This document shows, piece after piece, positions 26,830-35,737 of a stretch of 64,000 bases of DNA. This DNA is from a virus, in IMG/VR virus record IMGVR_UViG_3300025889_000083, positions 40,149-104,148 of that record; one strand, 5' to 3'. How positions within the stretch are numbered: the first letter of the stretch is position 1; each line of letters starts with the position of its first letter. The notes under the pieces were generated by a model that saw nothing but the letters and a program-made list of their open reading frames with translations, did no database searches and was not told the origin of the DNA. The translations under genes and the position numbers were made by a program.

Positions 26830-28887
26830 TTAAGCAGAAGCTTTGTACATTTGTGCCCACTTTGAAGTAGCTCCATCGATAAGATCGAGGAATCCAATTC
26901 TTTGTGAAGCGACAAGCACTCTTCTTTGGTTAGCAACTTCGTAGTCAGACTCGATGGTTACACCTCTAAGTCTTGGAACTACATAGTTTCTTGGGTAAAC
27001 AGCAATTGCGTTAAATTTAGCAGCTGCTTTAGTAGCGAACTCGTCACAGAGTAATACTCTTGATCCGAAGACCTGTCCGATTTCACCAGATAGCTTAGTA
27101 GCCATGTCGCCAACTAGGTTAGCATCTTGGAACTCAGCATCTTCTAGAAGGTTGTAGTACACGTCTTGTGAAACGATGTATACGACTTCTGATGGGTTAA
27201 CACCATATTTACCCATGTTCTTTCTTAGAGCAAGAAGGTCAGCTGCAGTTACAACGTCAGAAGCTGCGAAAGTTCCTGATGGTTGTGTGTAGTCTGAATC
27301 ATTTCTTGCTAAGTGACATAGACCTTCGAAAGAAGCACCGCCAGTTCCGAAAGCACCGTCAGCGTCGTCACCGACGAGGATTGCGTTCTCGATTGCTCTA
27401 GCATGTGATCTAACCATAGACTCTCTAATTAAAGGAAGAATTGGTAGAATTGCATCTTCTTCAGTCTCGTTACCTAAGTATGATTGTGAAATAAGTTTTT
27501 TGGTTGAAAGAGTTCTTTCAGTTAAATCAACACCACCGTAAGCGGATCCATATGTATCACCTCTTTGTGCCAAGTTACCATGTGGTGAAGAACCACTAGC
27601 AGTTTGGTTAGATGTGAACTCAGCGTATCCTGAATCTGGTAATATTGGGATAATCATATTAGCAGAAGTCATTGGGATTTCTCTAAATAGAGGAGCCAAG
27701 ACTAGCTCATTTTGAATATCTCTTTCAATGTTGGTTGAAACAACTTGCTCGAAGTCAGCTGAAGATACACCCACACCTGAATGTGCGTTTACTTTCTGCA
27801 TAACGTCTTTAGCATATTTGTTTTCCCAACCTTTTCCAGTAGCTAGACCAGCGAATTTAGCATCGATGATATCTTTCTCAAATGCTTTTTTCCAATCGCC
27901 TTCTCCTTTTCTGTCTGAGAAAATTCTTTTAGACTCACGAATATTCATGATTTCTTCAGATTTTTCAGCAAGTTGTTTTTCAAGAGACTTAACGACTTGC
28001 TCTAAATTAGAGTAGTCTGATTTAACTCTTTTCTCAACATCTTGCATTAACTTCTCAGCACCTGAGAGTCCAGCTTGGACTATAGTTTTTTGCTCTTCCT
28101 GCTTTGCTTCCTGAGCAGCCTTTTCAGTAGCTTCAACTTCAGCTTGTTTTGCAACAGCTTCACTTTCAGCTTGCTTTTCAGCTGCTTTCTGTTCGGCTTG
28201 TTTCATAGCAATTTTAGCAGCAGTTTCTTCTGCTACTTGTTTTGCAAATGAAGCTAAGTCGAACTCTGGAGCTACAGGAGTTTTATTTTCTTCTGACATT
28301 TTCGTCTCCATTTTTTTGGCTTTCGCCTTACTTGGCTGCTCAACTTTAACAGCGTCTGCTGGTCCAGAAGAGTTAGCCTTAATAAACTCGGATTTAAACT
28401 TGTTATATTCATCCATACTATCAAATGATTTTGCGATGGAGAATGTAGCGCCTTGGTTGCAAGGAACCGAAACAACGCTCACTTCAAAAAGTTCTGCATC
28501 CTTGATTCTATATCCGTCGGTTTCAGTCATATAATCTGCGTCCTTGACTCTGAAGCCGACAGAAAATGCTCCAAGGACACCGTCTTTAATTAAATCTTTA
28601 ATGTGACCAGATGCTTTTGAAATTCTTGCAGATAGTTCTAGACCATCTTTATTAACTTCTACACCTGTTGCTCTACCAATAGGTTGGTTATAATCATGGT
28701 TAAAAAGAATAACTGGATTATTTTTAAAATTATCTAATCCACCTTTTGTCCATGCTTCTGCTTCAATAATATCACCAGCTCTATCGAGACCGTTGGTACT
28801 AGCTGATCCTTTAATATCTAGTCCACCGTCATCAGTTTCACCAAGTGATTTAAATGAACTTGTCCAATGAAAAATTTTATTTGACAT
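26830..28887 (-). CDS. Prohead protease fused to HK97 major capsid protein
   Basis: A 685-residue fusion. Residues 1-155 are an HK97-type prohead protease: HDYNQPIGRATGV with H64 and LGAFSVGF with S109 as candidate catalytic residues. Residues 200-330 are an Ala/Glu/Lys coiled coil that looks like the scaffolding delta domain. Residues about 355-685 are the HK97-fold capsid protein. An internal ATG at 28299 has a good GGAG ribosome site, so a separate 489-residue scaffold-capsid protein may also be made. Self-cleavage near residue 330-350 is expected. Confidence 0.9.
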   Translation of the reverse strand: MSNKIFHWTSSFKSLGETDDGGLDIKGSASTNGLDRAGDIIEAEAWTKGGLDNFKNNPVILFNHDYNQPIGRATGVEVNKDGLELSARISKASGHIKDLIKDGVLGAFSVGFRVKDADYMTETDGYRIKDAELFEVSVVSVPCNQGATFSIAKSFDSMDEYNKFKSEFIKANSSGPADAVKVEQPSKAKAKKMETKMSEENKTPVAPEFDLASFAKQVAEETAAKIAMKQAEQKAAEKQAESEAVAKQAEVEATEKAAQEAKQEEQKTIVQAGLSGAEKLMQDVEKRVKSDYSNLEQVVKSLEKQLAEKSEEIMNIRESKRIFSDRKGEGDWKKAFEKDIIDAKFAGLATGKGWENKYAKDVMQKVNAHSGVGVSSADFEQVVSTNIERDIQNELVLAPLFREIPMTSANMIIPILPDSGYAEFTSNQTASGSSPHGNLAQRGDTYGSAYGGVDLTERTLSTKKLISQSYLGNETEEDAILPILPLIRESMVRSHARAIENAILVGDDADGAFGTGGASFEGLCHLARNDSDYTQPSGTFAASDVVTAADLLALRKNMGKYGVNPSEVVYIVSQDVYYNLLEDAEFQDANLVGDMATKLSGEIGQVFGSRVLLCDEFATKAAAKFNAIAVYPRNYVVPRLRGVTIESDYEVANQRRVLVASQRIGFLDLIDGATSKWAQMYKASA
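28297..28309 (-). promoter_or_regulatory. Internal ribosome binding site and ATG for capsid-only product
   Basis: On the minus strand, GGAG (28309-28306) lies six bases before an in-frame ATG (28299-28297) encoding MSEENK. This is codon 197 of the fusion, exactly at the border of the protease and the scaffold-capsid part. Confidence 0.65.
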
Positions 28888-29176
28888 CTTTCTTCTCCGC
28901 TTTTGCTTTAGGTGCAGCTTTAGGTGCAGCTTTAGGAGCTTCTACCTTTACTTCAACTTTAGGAGCAACAACTGGAGTGTTTAGTGCTTCAAAATCTATT
29001 GGATATCTTTTCATAACAGTAGACAATACTCTTGACCAAGAACCAAAAGCTCTACGAGCCATATAGTCTTTGACAGGAACATCGTTTCCGCATGCTTTGT
29101 ATTCGGCTAAATCCAAAAGTTTTTTATGTTTTACGAAAAACTCTGAAAGTGCCTTTGCCATCATATCTTTTGTCAT
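28877..29176 (-). CDS. Small protein with Ala/Lys/Pro tail, head region
   Basis: A 99-residue protein between portal and protease-capsid genes. A helical N-terminal half (FFVKHKKLLDLAEYKACG) is followed by a low-complexity APKAAPKAAPKAKAEKK tail. It overlaps the start of the capsid gene by 11 bases and lies two bases after the portal stop. A similar small gene occurs between portal and capsid in some marine phages. The function is unknown. Confidence 0.65.
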   Translation of the reverse strand: MTKDMMAKALSEFFVKHKKLLDLAEYKACGNDVPVKDYMARRAFGSWSRVLSTVMKRYPIDFEALNTPVVAPKVEVKVEAPKAAPKAAPKAKAEKKDVK

Positions 29177-29178
29177 AT

Positions 29179-30402
29179 TTAGTTTCCTTCACTGGGAGGA
29201 GTCTCTTCTGGTCGTCCTCCGATTGCTGGGTTTGATGCTGATCCTGCAATGTTCGCAGGAACTCTTGGTGTATCAAATCCGTCGATCTTCTCAAGCTGCA
29301 TAGCCTCCCGTGCTTCATTCGGTGTCATAATCCCATTGTTAACAAGAGTTGCATAGTATGCTGCCTCGTCTCGAAGTTCGGGCTGTAAGGCAGGAATACC
29401 TGCTACGTTTTCCTCTAACTTGAAACCGAAGAATCTCTCGAAAGCACACTGCATTTTATTAATAATCGGCAGTATGGTTTCTAAGTAATAAAGTCGATGA
29501 TTAGGTCGAATATTAGCGTTGTTTCCGCCATCTAACAAAATGGGTGGGATACCCATAGCTTCTAGAATTATTTTCTCATTAATCTTAATAGCTTCCTGAA
29601 AATCTAGTTCTTTGAAACTTACGTTTGTTAAGTTCTCGACTTCTAAACCACCATCCAAAAAGAGTGGTCGTCTACCGCCAGACTGTGGATTGTATCGTGC
29701 AACCCATGCCTGTAACATTCTTTCTTTAATTTTCTCAGAAAGAGTGTTCGGAGATTTAAGTACCAACCCTGGTACTGCTCCATTCTTAAAGAAGTTATCT
29801 TGGAATCTTCTCATAGAAGAAAGTAACTGCATAGTTCTATATGCAGGCTTTAATCTAGGGACTCCTCTATAAATGGAGTTAAAACTGTTTTCTTTTATGT
29901 GAATAATTTCATTTGGAGAATAATCTATGCTATGATCATATGTGTATTTTTCTACATATGTCTTATCGTCAGTATAGATTGTAACATTCTCTGCTGGAAG
30001 ATGATAAAGGTGGGCACCATCAAAATAAATAAAAATATTACCATCAATCAAAAGATCAATAATAAGATTTCGTTTAAACGCAGATACATCTTGAAAAGGA
30101 TTTGGTTCTCTATTTAAAAGCAAATCAACTTTTGATCTACGAATATTTTTGATAATGTTATTGGTACCAACTAATTGCTCACCAACCTTAAAAGGTATTT
30201 CCGAAACATCATCCACTATCATGTTGACTGCTCGGTTTACTACCTCTAACTGTTCGTAAGCATTTCGGTAATTTGTTACGTTTTCACGTGAATCTAGTGT
30301 AAGTCCTTCTTCAGAAGAAATTACATATTGGCTGGGATTCAACTTCTCATATTCGGAGTTGAAGTCCTTTCTACTGCCTGTTAAAAAATCATACCATGCC
30401 AT
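29179..30402 (-). CDS. Portal protein, HK97 family
   Basis: A 407-residue protein downstream of the large terminase. It has typical portal features: the early VVNRAVNMIVDDVSEIPF helix, RGVPRLKPAYRTMQLL in the middle, and EAMGIPPILLDGGNNANI near 285-300. It ends with a Pro-rich tail. It is the DNA entry ring of the head. The frame overlaps the HNH gene stop by 14 bases. Confidence 0.92.
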   Translation of the reverse strand: MAWYDFLTGSRKDFNSEYEKLNPSQYVISSEEGLTLDSRENVTNYRNAYEQLEVVNRAVNMIVDDVSEIPFKVGEQLVGTNNIIKNIRRSKVDLLLNREPNPFQDVSAFKRNLIIDLLIDGNIFIYFDGAHLYHLPAENVTIYTDDKTYVEKYTYDHSIDYSPNEIIHIKENSFNSIYRGVPRLKPAYRTMQLLSSMRRFQDNFFKNGAVPGLVLKSPNTLSEKIKERMLQAWVARYNPQSGGRRPLFLDGGLEVENLTNVSFKELDFQEAIKINEKIILEAMGIPPILLDGGNNANIRPNHRLYYLETILPIINKMQCAFERFFGFKLEENVAGIPALQPELRDEAAYYATLVNNGIMTPNEAREAMQLEKIDGFDTPRVPANIAGSASNPAIGGRPEETPPSEGN

Positions 30403-30760
30403 ACTTACGTCTCTGTATCTCCACCCAATTTTGTTGCTTTTCTGCTGTTACTAGCTTTGGGCGTTTTCCATAAATACTATGCAACTTTAAATGGTGCATG
30501 TGACAGAGCGTAACAGCGTGCTCATAAACTTGTTCGTAATTCTCTTTTATGAATTGTTCTCGTAGAGCTAGTATGTCCTTCTCTGAGTTAATGATGACTT
30601 GCTTTTCTTTCAACCACCATTCAAGTAACTCAGTCAATCCGTAAAAGTGATGGAAGTCCAGTTCTTCTGTGACTCCACAAATGTAGCATTCCGTCGCTTT
30701 CTTATACTGCGACTTTGCTTTATCTCGGACATACTTTACTAAATCTCTTCTTAATGTCAT
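30389..30760 (-). CDS. HNH-type nuclease
   Basis: The start was set at ATG 30760 (123 residues) because a strong promoter (30782-30810) lies just upstream; a longer frame from 30904 would run through it. Motifs: C25-x2-C28, H37 H38 (LDFHHFYG) and C86 with H89/H90 (LCHMHHLKLH), the Zn-bound HNH layout. HNH proteins beside terminase and portal genes often assist DNA packaging cleavage. It could also be a free-standing homing-type nuclease. Confidence 0.75.
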   Translation of the reverse strand: MTLRRDLVKYVRDKAKSQYKKATECYICGVTEELDFHHFYGLTELLEWWLKEKQVIINSEKDILALREQFIKENYEQVYEHAVTLCHMHHLKLHSIYGKRPKLVTAEKQQNWVEIQRRKYGMV

Positions 30761-30781
30761 AAACTTACTTCTATACAATAG

Positions 30782-30810
30782 ATTATATATTAAAATCGGT
30801 TGAAAGTCAA
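30782..30810 (-). promoter_or_regulatory. Sigma-70-like promoter for head genes
   Basis: On the minus strand, TTGACT (30810-30805), 17-base spacer, TATAAT (30787-30782), preceded by GTTC. It lies between the terminase stop and the HNH start, so HNH, portal, capsid and tail genes can be transcribed separately from terminase. Confidence 0.82.
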
Positions 30811-30833
30811 GAACTATTTTTTGGAGGTGTAAA

Positions 30834-32132
30834 TTAGAAGGATGTAACGCTTGTCTCAAACGAATAGAGCGCATAGCGAAGCGCATCAGCCATGTGAGAG
30901 GCATGAGTGTGCTTAGGTTTTTCTTTGAGAAGATTTGGATTTGGATCCCACTGATATTGATCTAAACAGATTAGAGTTTCTTTGCATCTTTGATCTACTA
31001 TTAGTTTATCATTGTCTACAATTCCTGAAACATGTCCAATTCCATCAAGTACTGATTTTTTCGCATTAATAGTAGAAATGTCATAATTTTGAGCAAAATC
31101 AAATCGAGTTTGTTGAGCTGCAGAATCTATATAAATATAGTCAATATCCCACTTTTCAATCATCTTTCGTATCTCTGCAGCATGTTGCTCAGTAGTACGC
31201 TCACTATCTAAGTATTCATCTAAGAGATAGTATTTATCCTTATCCCAATCATATCCAATTACACAAAATGCAGTAGGATCTTTGTAACCTACGTCCATTC
31301 CTGCAAAGATATCCATTTTACTGGTATCAAGTTCAGCTAGATCTTGTTGACATTCAGCAAAGTTAAACTTCCAAACCTGTCCTTCATAGACATTGAAGTC
31401 AGCCATATACTCTTGTGAAAATTCTGCTTCAGACATAGTTTTTCTTGCCTCTGCTATATCATCTTCAGAGAGTCTTGGATTTTCGTGATAAGTAGCTTTT
31501 ACACTACACCACTCTGGAAATTCATTTGAGAAACCTCTATACCAAAATTCAGCAAACCAGTTATTTCTACCACGAGGTGTAGATATAAAAAGTGCTTTAG
31601 AATTGTCTTTATCGAGTGTAGGACGAAGTGCTACATTAAAAGCATCTCTGCCGTCTACAAGTGCTGCTTCGTCAAATATAATTAGATCGTAAGACCGACC
31701 CACGACAGAATCCACTTGGTTGACAGATCCCATCCTGATTGTGGAATGATTTGAGAGTTCGATAACTTTGTCTTTGGCATTGTCTCTGAGCACTTCGAGA
31801 TCAAAGTGTTTGATAAGATTACGTTGGAGATCAAAAGAGATTTGAGAGAGTGCATAGTTTGGTGACATGAGTAATACATTGCAGTTTGGTACCAGTGTGA
31901 CTAATTGCCCTATAATGTTGGCAATATATGTTTTTCCTTGACGACGTGAGACAGCAGCAACTACAAATCTATACTTAGGATTGTTAATTGCATTGATAAT
32001 TGCATGTTGAGAAGAATTTGGTTGAATACCAAGTAACTCCATATAGGAGTCTATCGGAAGTTTTATGAAACGATTCTCTTTAAATTCCATTAAGGAATCA
32101 GAGAGAATGTCTTTTCTTGAAATTTCTAACAT
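30834..32132 (-). CDS. terL: Large terminase subunit
   Basis: A 432-residue DNA packaging motor. The ATPase domain has a Walker A variant SRRQGKT (residues 62-68), Walker B LIIFDEAAL (150-158, catalytic E156) and a coupling motif LFISTPRG (181-188). The C-terminal RNase H-like nuclease shows D280 (GMDVGYKDPT) and D336 (YIYIDSAA). Gene order terL, HNH, portal, capsid is usual. The probable small subunit is not adjacent but 12 kb away (44047-44511). Confidence 0.93.
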   Translation of the reverse strand: MLEISRKDILSDSLMEFKENRFIKLPIDSYMELLGIQPNSSQHAIINAINNPKYRFVVAAVSRRQGKTYIANIIGQLVTLVPNCNVLLMSPNYALSQISFDLQRNLIKHFDLEVLRDNAKDKVIELSNHSTIRMGSVNQVDSVVGRSYDLIIFDEAALVDGRDAFNVALRPTLDKDNSKALFISTPRGRNNWFAEFWYRGFSNEFPEWCSVKATYHENPRLSEDDIAEARKTMSEAEFSQEYMADFNVYEGQVWKFNFAECQQDLAELDTSKMDIFAGMDVGYKDPTAFCVIGYDWDKDKYYLLDEYLDSERTTEQHAAEIRKMIEKWDIDYIYIDSAAQQTRFDFAQNYDISTINAKKSVLDGIGHVSGIVDNDKLIVDQRCKETLICLDQYQWDPNPNLLKEKPKHTHASHMADALRYALYSFETSVTSF

Positions 32133-32354
32133 CTAGTGCAGTGTCTCAGAGTGTTCGTCATCTAATTCAAATATGTCCTTATCTATTGTGAAATTATGTA
32201 AGTAAAGAAACGCAGCAGATACTTTTAAAAAGAGTTCTTCAACTTCAGTAAGCTTTCTTACTTTTGTTATTTTCTCTAATTTAGTAGCAAGATCTGCGGC
32301 ATGCAGAAATTGCTCATCTAACCATAATTTTCTTGTATCTGCTACTGTTTGCAT
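32133..32354 (-). CDS. Small protein upstream of terminase
   Basis: A 73-residue acidic, helical protein that ends one base before terL starts. It does not look like a known small terminase. The close coupling suggests coexpression with terL. No family recognised. Confidence 0.6.
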   Translation of the reverse strand: MQTVADTRKLWLDEQFLHAADLATKLEKITKVRKLTEVEELFLKVSAAFLYLHNFTIDKDIFELDDEHSETLH

Positions 32355-32698
32355 TAGCGTTTCCTACGTTTAATTCCTCGAACATATTTTTGGGATTTAG
32401 GTGGTGCTTTCTTTTTACCACCTTTACCCGCCCATAAAAATTTATTAGCCCAGTATGCGGGGGAAGCTTTTCCTCTAGCAATATTCTTACGATGTCTTGC
32501 TTTAAAAGACTTTCTAGCTTCTGGGCTATAGTTGTGACCCATCCCCTGTGCCCCAAATCTTATGACTTTTAATTTACCGTTTACCTTTGTGGCTACGACG
32601 GCTTTTTTTGTCTTGTGACTTGGAGTCATTTTTGGCTTGTTTAAGCCTTTCAGACCTGCTCTTCTCAGTCTTGCTTTTTCGCTTATTGTTAGTGCCAT
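32354..32698 (-). CDS. Conserved small basic phage protein
   Basis: A 114-residue Lys/Arg-rich protein. The core (VIRFGAQGMGHNYSPEARKS, then FKARHRKNIARGKASPAYWANK) matches a family common in marine phages beside packaging genes. Its high charge suggests nucleic-acid contact. It overlaps the next gene by one base. The function is unknown. Confidence 0.75.
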   Translation of the reverse strand: MALTISEKARLRRAGLKGLNKPKMTPSHKTKKAVVATKVNGKLKVIRFGAQGMGHNYSPEARKSFKARHRKNIARGKASPAYWANKFLWAGKGGKKKAPPKSQKYVRGIKRRKR

Positions 32699-32770
32699 TT
32701 AAAATACTATTTACGACTTTATTAAGTCGTCCTGATTTCATTAATTCATGAAAATCTTTATGTATAATGT

Positions 32771-33061
32771 TTATCTACGTCTCCTGTTAGGTCTTTTTAC
32801 AAGCACTTTGGAGTGAGCAGTTCTTCCACCTGTAAAAGACGGAGTTCTGGGAGATAAAGTTTTCCCATATCTTGGTCCGATCGCGCTGGGTCTTGCGCTA
32901 TATCGAGCCGCTTCAACACCATATGGATTTTTGGTGTTAACTAGAGTTCCAGCTGCTGCATTCATCTCTCTTGTGATTCCGATTTTAAGCACATGCTTAC
33001 GAATCTTCTGAGTGTTATGTACACCAGTTGGTCCTGATAAAAATGATCCTGTTCTTGCCAT
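32771..33061 (-). CDS. Small basic protein
   Basis: A 96-residue Arg/Lys-rich protein (ends KVLVKRPNRRRR). It has no cysteine motif or membrane segment. It is part of a run of six basic proteins upstream of terL, perhaps packaged with DNA. Confidence 0.6.
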   Translation of the reverse strand: MARTGSFLSGPTGVHNTQKIRKHVLKIGITREMNAAAGTLVNTKNPYGVEAARYSARPSAIGPRYGKTLSPRTPSFTGGRTAHSKVLVKRPNRRRR

Positions 33062-33063
33062 TT

Positions 33064-33249
33064 TTAGCTCCTTGTCAGCCTATTCAGCTGTCTTGACCTC
33101 TCTGGGTCAGTTAATTGTGTGATTTCTTTAACTTGTTTCATCTTTTCTAATCTTGCTCTTTGAGACATGATTAGTAATCCCACAGCTCTTTCGATGCCGT
33201 GTAATCGTGGTGGTATAGTTAGTTTTTCCGCTAGTGTAAGTCCTTTCAT
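33064..33249 (-). CDS. Small protein of unknown function
   Basis: A 61-residue protein two bases from its downstream neighbour, with a helical and basic C-terminus (MSQRARLEKMKQVKEI). An AAGGAG-type ribosome site precedes the ATG. No family recognised. Confidence 0.55.
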   Translation of the reverse strand: MKGLTLAEKLTIPPRLHGIERAVGLLIMSQRARLEKMKQVKEITQLTDPERSRQLNRLTRS

Positions 33250-33263
33250 GACTCCTCCTTGTT

Positions 33264-33542
33264 TTAGCGTTTCTTTCTTCCTCTTCTTGCCTTTGTGCGG
33301 ACATATGTAGGTCTGCCACCGATGCCTTGAGGTTTGGCTCGTTTTCTTCTAACGGCGGAACGCTTCTCTGCAGCACTCATTTTTGATGCTACTCTTACTG
33401 GGACGCATTTGGGATACCCCGCACGCTTTGTCCTTGCTTTTGGTCTACCACATGGTTGATATTTGCCTTTCTTTTTAGGTCGGCTTATATCCACCCATTT
33501 TTCTTTAAACCATTTAGTAAGTCCGCCTTGAGGTTTAGCCAT
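33264..33542 (-). CDS. Conserved basic protein of the WFKEKWVDISRPKK family
   Basis: A 92-residue protein. The motif GGLTKWFKEKWVDISRPKK followed by CGR, YPKCVP and KRSAVRRKR is a conserved small family in phages and some large viruses, which I recall only as a domain of unknown function. Three Cys could bind metal. It overlaps the upstream gene by 8 bases. Confidence 0.75.
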   Translation of the reverse strand: MAKPQGGLTKWFKEKWVDISRPKKKGKYQPCGRPKARTKRAGYPKCVPVRVASKMSAAEKRSAVRRKRAKPQGIGGRPTYVRTKARRGRKKR

Positions 33543-33774
33543 CTCCTTCTAGTCCATTCGACAAGTAATTTGCCGCTGAGACTACTTCGTACTCTGAGAT
33601 TGCTAATTTATTTGTCCACCATGTTGGTAAGGACTGTTCTGGATCTACGTTGTCAAGAATCATTTGACAGTGTGACATAATTGTTTTACATGCATTAATT
33701 GCTGATGCTCCATCAGTATGTCCATCTTTCTCGACTACTCTAAACTTGCCATCTTTTGTTAGAACTGCTTTCAT
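33535..33774 (-). CDS. Conserved small phage protein
   Basis: A 79-residue protein whose C-terminal LPTWWTNKLAISEYEVVSAANYL is typical of a small family repeatedly found next to the WFKEKW protein in marine phages. The function is unknown. It couples to its neighbours through 4-8-base overlaps. Confidence 0.7.
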   Translation of the reverse strand: MKAVLTKDGKFRVVEKDGHTDGASAINACKTIMSHCQMILDNVDPEQSLPTWWTNKLAISEYEVVSAANYLSNGLEGDG

Positions 33775-33956
33775 TTTCGCTTCCTTGTTCCCATGCGGTA
33801 TCTACCGCCTCTAGCTTTGTATGTTTTAACTAACCATCCGTTTGCATATGCACTCGGATATACCTTAAACTTTCTTTTTGCTTCCGCTTTTACCCTAGCA
33901 TAAAGTGCTGGGTTTGTTGGCACTGGTCTTTTCTTTGCTACTCTTTTACGCGCCAT
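33771..33956 (-). CDS. Conserved small basic protein
   Basis: The start was chosen at ATG 33956 (61 residues) because the upstream extension is the antisense of another frame of the virion gene. The core NPALYARVKAEAKRKFKVYPSA and VKTYKARGGRYR is a conserved phage family, rich in Lys/Arg. It starts directly after the stop of the upstream virion gene. Confidence 0.7.
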   Translation of the reverse strand: MARKRVAKKRPVPTNPALYARVKAEAKRKFKVYPSAYANGWLVKTYKARGGRYRMGTRKRK

Positions 33957-33957
33957 T

Positions 33958-34713
33958 TTAGTTATTATTAAGCAGTACAATATCAAATGTTGATGATATA
34001 TTTGTACCTGTTGAAGCAATTGCTCTAACTTCAATATCTGTTTTTTCAGGTAAGTTAAATGGTACTTGATATATTCTTTGATGAAGTCCGCCTGGAACAT
34101 CCATAACGTCTCTTGTTCTAAAAATTAAACCATTGCCTATTTCTCTTGTATATAAGCTAGCGGTTATGGCGTCATTATAAGCACCTACTCCTATATTCCA
34201 ATTTGTTAAATAACCTGTTTTTCCAGCAGGTATTGTATAGAATGACAAATTTGTTTGTCCTTGACCATATACTGTACCTGTACCAATTGTTGCAATTGTT
34301 GCCAATACTGTACCAGCACCACTTGCACCTGTTGATATTACCACAGTGCCTTTATTAGTTTGTAATGAACCTGCTGAAGCAACAAAGGCTCTATAAACTC
34401 TTAAAAATGATTTAGTTGAAACTGCACCATCTACTGTAAGTGTTTCTTGAATTTCATTATAGTTGGCATCTAATCCTTGGACTGTAACGGTACGAGCACC
34501 TGTTCCAGATGCACTATCTTGTGCATCAGCTCCAGACACATAAACTGTTGAGGCAACTGTCAAGTAAGTATAAATGCCACCTTGTTCCCATATTGTTTCT
34601 GGAGCACCACCTACATTTGGATTTCTACCAAACTTATGTATAGACGAAGCTTTATTTATATTGCCTCTTGCAATATTAAAATAAGACTCATTTAAAAAAC
34701 TATTTCTTGCCAC
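33958..34713 (-). CDS. Virion protein, possible head decoration
   Basis: A 251-residue beta-rich protein without cysteines or membrane segments. Segments such as ETIWEQGGIYTYLT and FNLPEKTDIEVRAIA fit a family of phage proteins usually found near terminase and annotated as virion or decoration proteins. It lies in the leftward run of small packaging-region genes. Confidence 0.65.
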   Translation of the reverse strand: MARNSFLNESYFNIARGNINKASSIHKFGRNPNVGGAPETIWEQGGIYTYLTVASTVYVSGADAQDSASGTGARTVTVQGLDANYNEIQETLTVDGAVSTKSFLRVYRAFVASAGSLQTNKGTVVISTGASGAGTVLATIATIGTGTVYGQGQTNLSFYTIPAGKTGYLTNWNIGVGAYNDAITASLYTREIGNGLIFRTRDVMDVPGGLHQRIYQVPFNLPEKTDIEVRAIASTGTNISSTFDIVLLNNN

Positions 34714-34879
34714 GTTTCTTTCCTTTTGGTTTCTTGGTATTTAACTCATACCCACCTTCTACCGCATATAAAAGCCGTACCATTGCTTTAGCACGGCTTT
34801 TACTTTTAGCAGTCGCCTTCTTAGTTAGTTTCTTCCCATTTTTCTTGTAAACAGTGTTTCCTCTAACTACGTATGGCAT
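34700..34879 (-). CDS. Small basic conserved protein
   Basis: A 59-residue protein starting MPYVVRGNTVYKKNGKKLTK and ending in a Lys/Gly/Arg-rich tail (KKPKGKKRGKK). Related short proteins sit in this neighbourhood in other marine phages. Its 3' end overlaps the start of the virion gene by 14 bases, and it starts next to the stop of the membrane protein gene. Confidence 0.65.
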   Translation of the reverse strand: MPYVVRGNTVYKKNGKKLTKKATAKSKSRAKAMVRLLYAVEGGYELNTKKPKGKKRGKK

Positions 34880-35056
34880 TTACTTATCCTTAGCTTTCCA
34901 CACATTAAGTGCGCACCAGTCCATAAGCATGTATACTTTTTTCATAAGTCCATCATCAACTGGTGTTGGTGTTACAGCTGCGATAAATGAACAGACAGTT
35001 ACTATTGTCGGGACTACAGCAATAAATGCTCCAATCCATTCGAATAATGCTAACAT
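34880..35056 (-). CDS. Small membrane protein
   Basis: A 58-residue protein with one N-terminal membrane helix (IGAFIAVVPTIVTVCSFIAAV) and a short cytosolic tail. A GGGGAG ribosome site lies a few bases before ATG 35056. The function is unknown; holin-like size, but no lysis neighbour. Confidence 0.6.
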   Translation of the reverse strand: MLALFEWIGAFIAVVPTIVTVCSFIAAVTPTPVDDGLMKKVYMLMDWCALNVWKAKDK

Positions 35057-35097
35057 ATCATTCTCCCCTAATTGCCACCTTAACGGCGACTCCTTTG

Positions 35098-35562
35098 TTA
35101 CGATGTATAATCGTAAGCATGAACTCCATCTTCCAAAGGTTCGTGTGAATAAATTGCATATTTATACATATTAGTCAACATTGGAAAAGGAGGTTTATAT
35201 AGTCTAGTTAATCTAACTACACTATTATTATCTCTTGTTAAAGAGTAAACTTTTTTGGTTTCAAGATCTACACAAATAAGTGCAGCAAATTTACCATTTG
35301 TATTTTCAAACTGCTCACACTGAGCGTAGTTTGTACAGAAAACTACATAAACATCTTTATAATCAAATGAATATGAGTCTACTGTCCATGTTTCAGTAGC
35401 AAAATCTACTGTTAGTGTTCCTATTTTAGCAAAACAATTTATTGCTTTTTTTCTATCGGCAGGTAATGCTGGAGCAGTATTTCTCCATCTGCGTTTTGTA
35501 TGAGTTCCATCAACATGTATTTTTTGATGGACTTCTTTTGCTATTGAATTAATTGTTCTCAT
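35098..35562 (-). CDS. Protein of unknown function
   Basis: A 154-residue protein with four Cys and a central beta pattern (DVYVVFCTNYAQCEQF, ALICVDLETKKVYSLT). No membrane segment or known motif is seen. It overlaps a tiny upstream gene by an ATGA-type junction. Confidence 0.55.
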   Translation of the reverse strand: MRTINSIAKEVHQKIHVDGTHTKRRWRNTAPALPADRKKAINCFAKIGTLTVDFATETWTVDSYSFDYKDVYVVFCTNYAQCEQFENTNGKFAALICVDLETKKVYSLTRDNNSVVRLTRLYKPPFPMLTNMYKYAIYSHEPLEDGVHAYDYTS

Positions 35563-35642
35563 TTAGGTCCGTATCTTTTAGTAGTACCTTTTCGTACTTC
35601 TTTCTTCTTGAACAAATTTTTAATCCATTGTATCAGTTTCAT
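35559..35642 (-). CDS. Tiny basic amphipathic peptide
   Basis: A 27-residue frame starting MKLIQWIKNLFKKKEVRKG, with a GGAG ribosome site six bases before ATG 35642. It ends in an ATGA overlap with the next gene. The amphipathic, basic N-terminus suggests membrane or nucleic-acid association. Confidence 0.5.
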   Translation of the reverse strand: MKLIQWIKNLFKKKEVRKGTTKRYGPK

Positions 35643-35737
35643 ATTTCTCCTAAAAGGCGGGGGCGGAACGACCCGAATTATATTCCGTGTTATGAATTCA
35701 ATCATACTCTTTTGCTTAGTGTAAGGTCAGTCGCCCC

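Noticed and set aside
30761-30904. Longer version of the HNH gene starting at 30904
   Set aside because: It would run through a strong promoter and into the terminase 3' end; the extension shows no conserved pattern.
33957-34100. N-terminal extension of the small basic protein at 33771
   Set aside because: It lies inside the virion gene in another frame; ATG 33956 fits the family length.
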